6,531 nt of DNA, taken from Euryarchaeota archaeon Ods04 (GTDB lineage Archaea > Halobacteriota > Halobacteria > Halobacteriales > Halorutilaceae). The notes beneath the pieces are model-generated. The model had not been told where the DNA came from. It saw nothing but the letters and a program-made list of their open reading frames with translations, and searched no databases. Made by a program: the position numbers and the translations under genes. Below are positions 5,302 to 6,531 of the stretch, in pieces. The stretch covers positions 1 to 6,531 of the forward strand of contig JAQZDD010000061.1 of assembly GCA_028751055.1 (NCBI GenBank), in the 5' to 3' direction. Every line of letters starts with the position of its first letter. Within the stretch, counting starts at the first letter, position 1.

Positions 5302-6531
5302 TCATTCGGACAGAACGGCGTCCATGTCGACGGACTCGGCGAGTAGCTCTTCCTTCTTGTCGGTTACGGGTTTTTTCTGCTTGATGATACGTGTCATAAC
5401 ACCGACGGGACGGACGTTGCCTACGAGAACCGCGCCGACGAGCTTACCGTCCTTGAACGCGAGCCGTCTGTGTTCCTTCTCTCCGTAGGTGCGCGAGGCG
5501 TACTCGTCGCCCTTCGTCGGACTTCCGAGCGACATGAAAGGCATCGAGAAGTGCGACACGGAGTAGTTGGGGACGAGTTCGAAGACCTCCATCTCCTCGC
5601 CGCGCTCGGCGGCGACCATGTTGAGTGCCGCGGTCTTGCCCTGTCCACGCGCCGAGTCCCACGCTCCGTTGAGGTTGCGCTCGTCAAGAATAACGTCGTG
5701 GAACTCAGCCACGTCGCCCGCCGCGAAGATACGCTCGTCAGCGGTCTGCATGTGCTCGTCGGTGATTATGCCTTCGTCCGTGTCGACGTCGGTGTCGTCG
5801 AGATGTTCGGTGCTGAGGTCGAGTCCTACACAGACGCCCGCCATGTCGCAGTCGTATACCGTGCCTGTCGTGCCGACACATTCGGTGACGTGTCCGAGAC
5901 GGTCGACCTCGAAACGTTCGACTCCCTCACCGAAGACGGGTTCGACGCCGACTTCGCGGAGTTCGTCGTGTATGATTTCGGCACCCTCCTCGTCCATGGC
6001 GTACCTCCACCACCGGTTACCGCGCATCAGGTACTTGGCGTCCACGTCGTTGTGTCCGAGAGCGTACGCGAAGTCGATTCCAAGGAGTCCGGCACCGATG
6101 ACGACCCCCGTCTCGGCGTCCTCGGCGTCCTTGCGTATCCGGCGCGAGTCGATGAAGGTCCAGAACTCGTGTATTCCGTCCGCGTTGGAGTTCGGTAGTG
6201 GAAGCGAGCGCGGCTTGCCCCCCGTCGCGCTGAGGAGCCTGTCGTACTCTATCTCCTCGCCGTCGTGTAGGACGACCTTAGCGTCGTCTCCATCGACCTT
6301 CCAGACGTGCGTGTTGAGACGTAGGTCGATACCGCGTTCGTCGTACCACGACTCGTCGTGCATCCGTATGAAGTCCTCGGGCATCTTGCCCTTGGCGAAC
6401 TCCTTGATGTTGATGCGGTTGTAGAGAGGCTCCGGCTCGTCCGTGATGACGGTTATCGACGCGTCACCGTCCTCCTCGTACAACGTCTCGGCGGCGGTCG
6501 CACCCGCTATGCCGTCGCCGATAATAACGTA
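5302..6531 (-). CDS. FAD/NAD(P)H-dependent oxidoreductase, N-terminal tip outside the window
   Basis: This is a pyridine-nucleotide-disulfide-fold flavoenzyme, of the type found in nitrite-reductase large subunits and rubredoxin reductases, probably cytoplasmic. The frame is open to the window edge: 409 codons are visible, and the first, YVIIGDGIAGATAAE, is the FAD dinucleotide-binding glycine motif, so only a few residues should be missing. A TTG at 6483-6481 is internal to this fold and cannot be the start. Further landmarks are ATGG (about 102-105), the NAD(P)H-binding VVIGAGLLGID (about 143-153) and the second FAD motif IFAAGDVAEF (about 268-277). An unusual stretch with GNRWWRYAMDEEGAEIIHDEL lies between the NAD motif and the end of that domain. 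No CxxC pair is visible, so it is not a disulfide reductase. A C-terminal domain with HFSMPFMSLG follows. Proteins of this general type are common in haloarchaea as far as I recall, without a settled substrate. It lies on the same strand as the pst genes but the promoter gap suggests a separate unit. Confidence 0.85.
   Translation of the reverse strand, partial: YVIIGDGIAGATAAETLYEEDGDASITVITDEPEPLYNRINIKEFAKGKMPEDFIRMHDESWYDERGIDLRLNTHVWKVDGDDAKVVLHDGEEIEYDRLLSATGGKPRSLPLPNSNADGIHEFWTFIDSRRIRKDAEDAETGVVIGAGLLGIDFAYALGHNDVDAKYLMRGNRWWRYAMDEEGAEIIHDELREVGVEPVFGEGVERFEVDRLGHVTECVGTTGTVYDCDMAGVCVGLDLSTEHLDDTDVDTDEGIITDEHMQTADERIFAAGDVAEFHDVILDERNLNGAWDSARGQGKTAALNMVAAERGEEMEVFELVPNYSVSHFSMPFMSLGSPTKGDEYASRTYGEKEHRRLAFKDGKLVGAVLVGNVRPVGVMTRIIKQKKPVTDKKEELLAESVDMDAVLSE

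Noticed and set aside
6481..6483. TTG as the start codon of the oxidoreductase.
   Set aside because: The frame stays open to the window edge and the upstream codons encode the essential FAD-binding GDGIAG motif, so the TTG is an internal Leu codon.
1..6531. CRISPR arrays, tRNA or rRNA genes, insertion sequences and long repeats.
   Set aside because: None was seen on either strand. The window is nearly fully covered by the seven genes.

Overview
The window looks like chromosomal DNA from an extremely halophilic archaeon (class Halobacteria). Five things point there: G+C is high (about 58-60%, estimated from sampled lines); all proteins are acidic, including a long acidic tail on PstB; the binding protein carries a twin-arginine lipoprotein signal; the first gene of the operon appears to be leaderless with an archaeal TATA box; and a wyosine-type tRNA gene (taw2) is present. 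Genus and species cannot be read from the sequence.

Every supported gene lies on the minus strand. Reading in the direction of transcription, from high to low coordinates: a partial FAD/NAD(P)H oxidoreductase (window end to 5302); a 92-bp AT-rich intergenic region with the promoter (5301-5210); the complete phosphate-uptake operon pstS (5209-4208), pstC (4211-3216), pstA (3219-2299), pstB (2289-1435) and phoU (1420-746); then a partial tRNA-wybutosine gene, taw2-like (746 to window start). The operon is packed tightly. pstS/pstC and pstC/pstA overlap in ATGA, pstA-pstB and pstB-phoU are 9 and 14 bp apart, and phoU/taw2 share a TGATG junction.

The genes form a high-affinity phosphate importer. 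PstS is a lipid-anchored phosphate-binding protein, PstC and PstA are the membrane channel, PstB is the ATPase, and PhoU is the regulator that restrains uptake when phosphate is plentiful. The tRNA gene appears to be carried along at the operon's end.

The main discovery is in pstS. The protein seems to be circularly permuted. The segment that normally forms the C-terminal third of PstS follows the signal peptide directly, and the normal N-terminal and central parts come after it. The gene ends just where the canonical protein would continue into the moved segment. Both gene ends are fixed by clear signals, so this is not a start-site or frame error. Second, I found no GATC and only one GGCC by eye in 6.5 kb, which suggests strong avoidance of these palindromes. 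Third, the pstS promoter has a compact architecture: a TATA box placed for a leaderless transcript, a possible second TATA element, an inverted repeat over the presumed start of transcription, and a tandem 8-bp repeat upstream.
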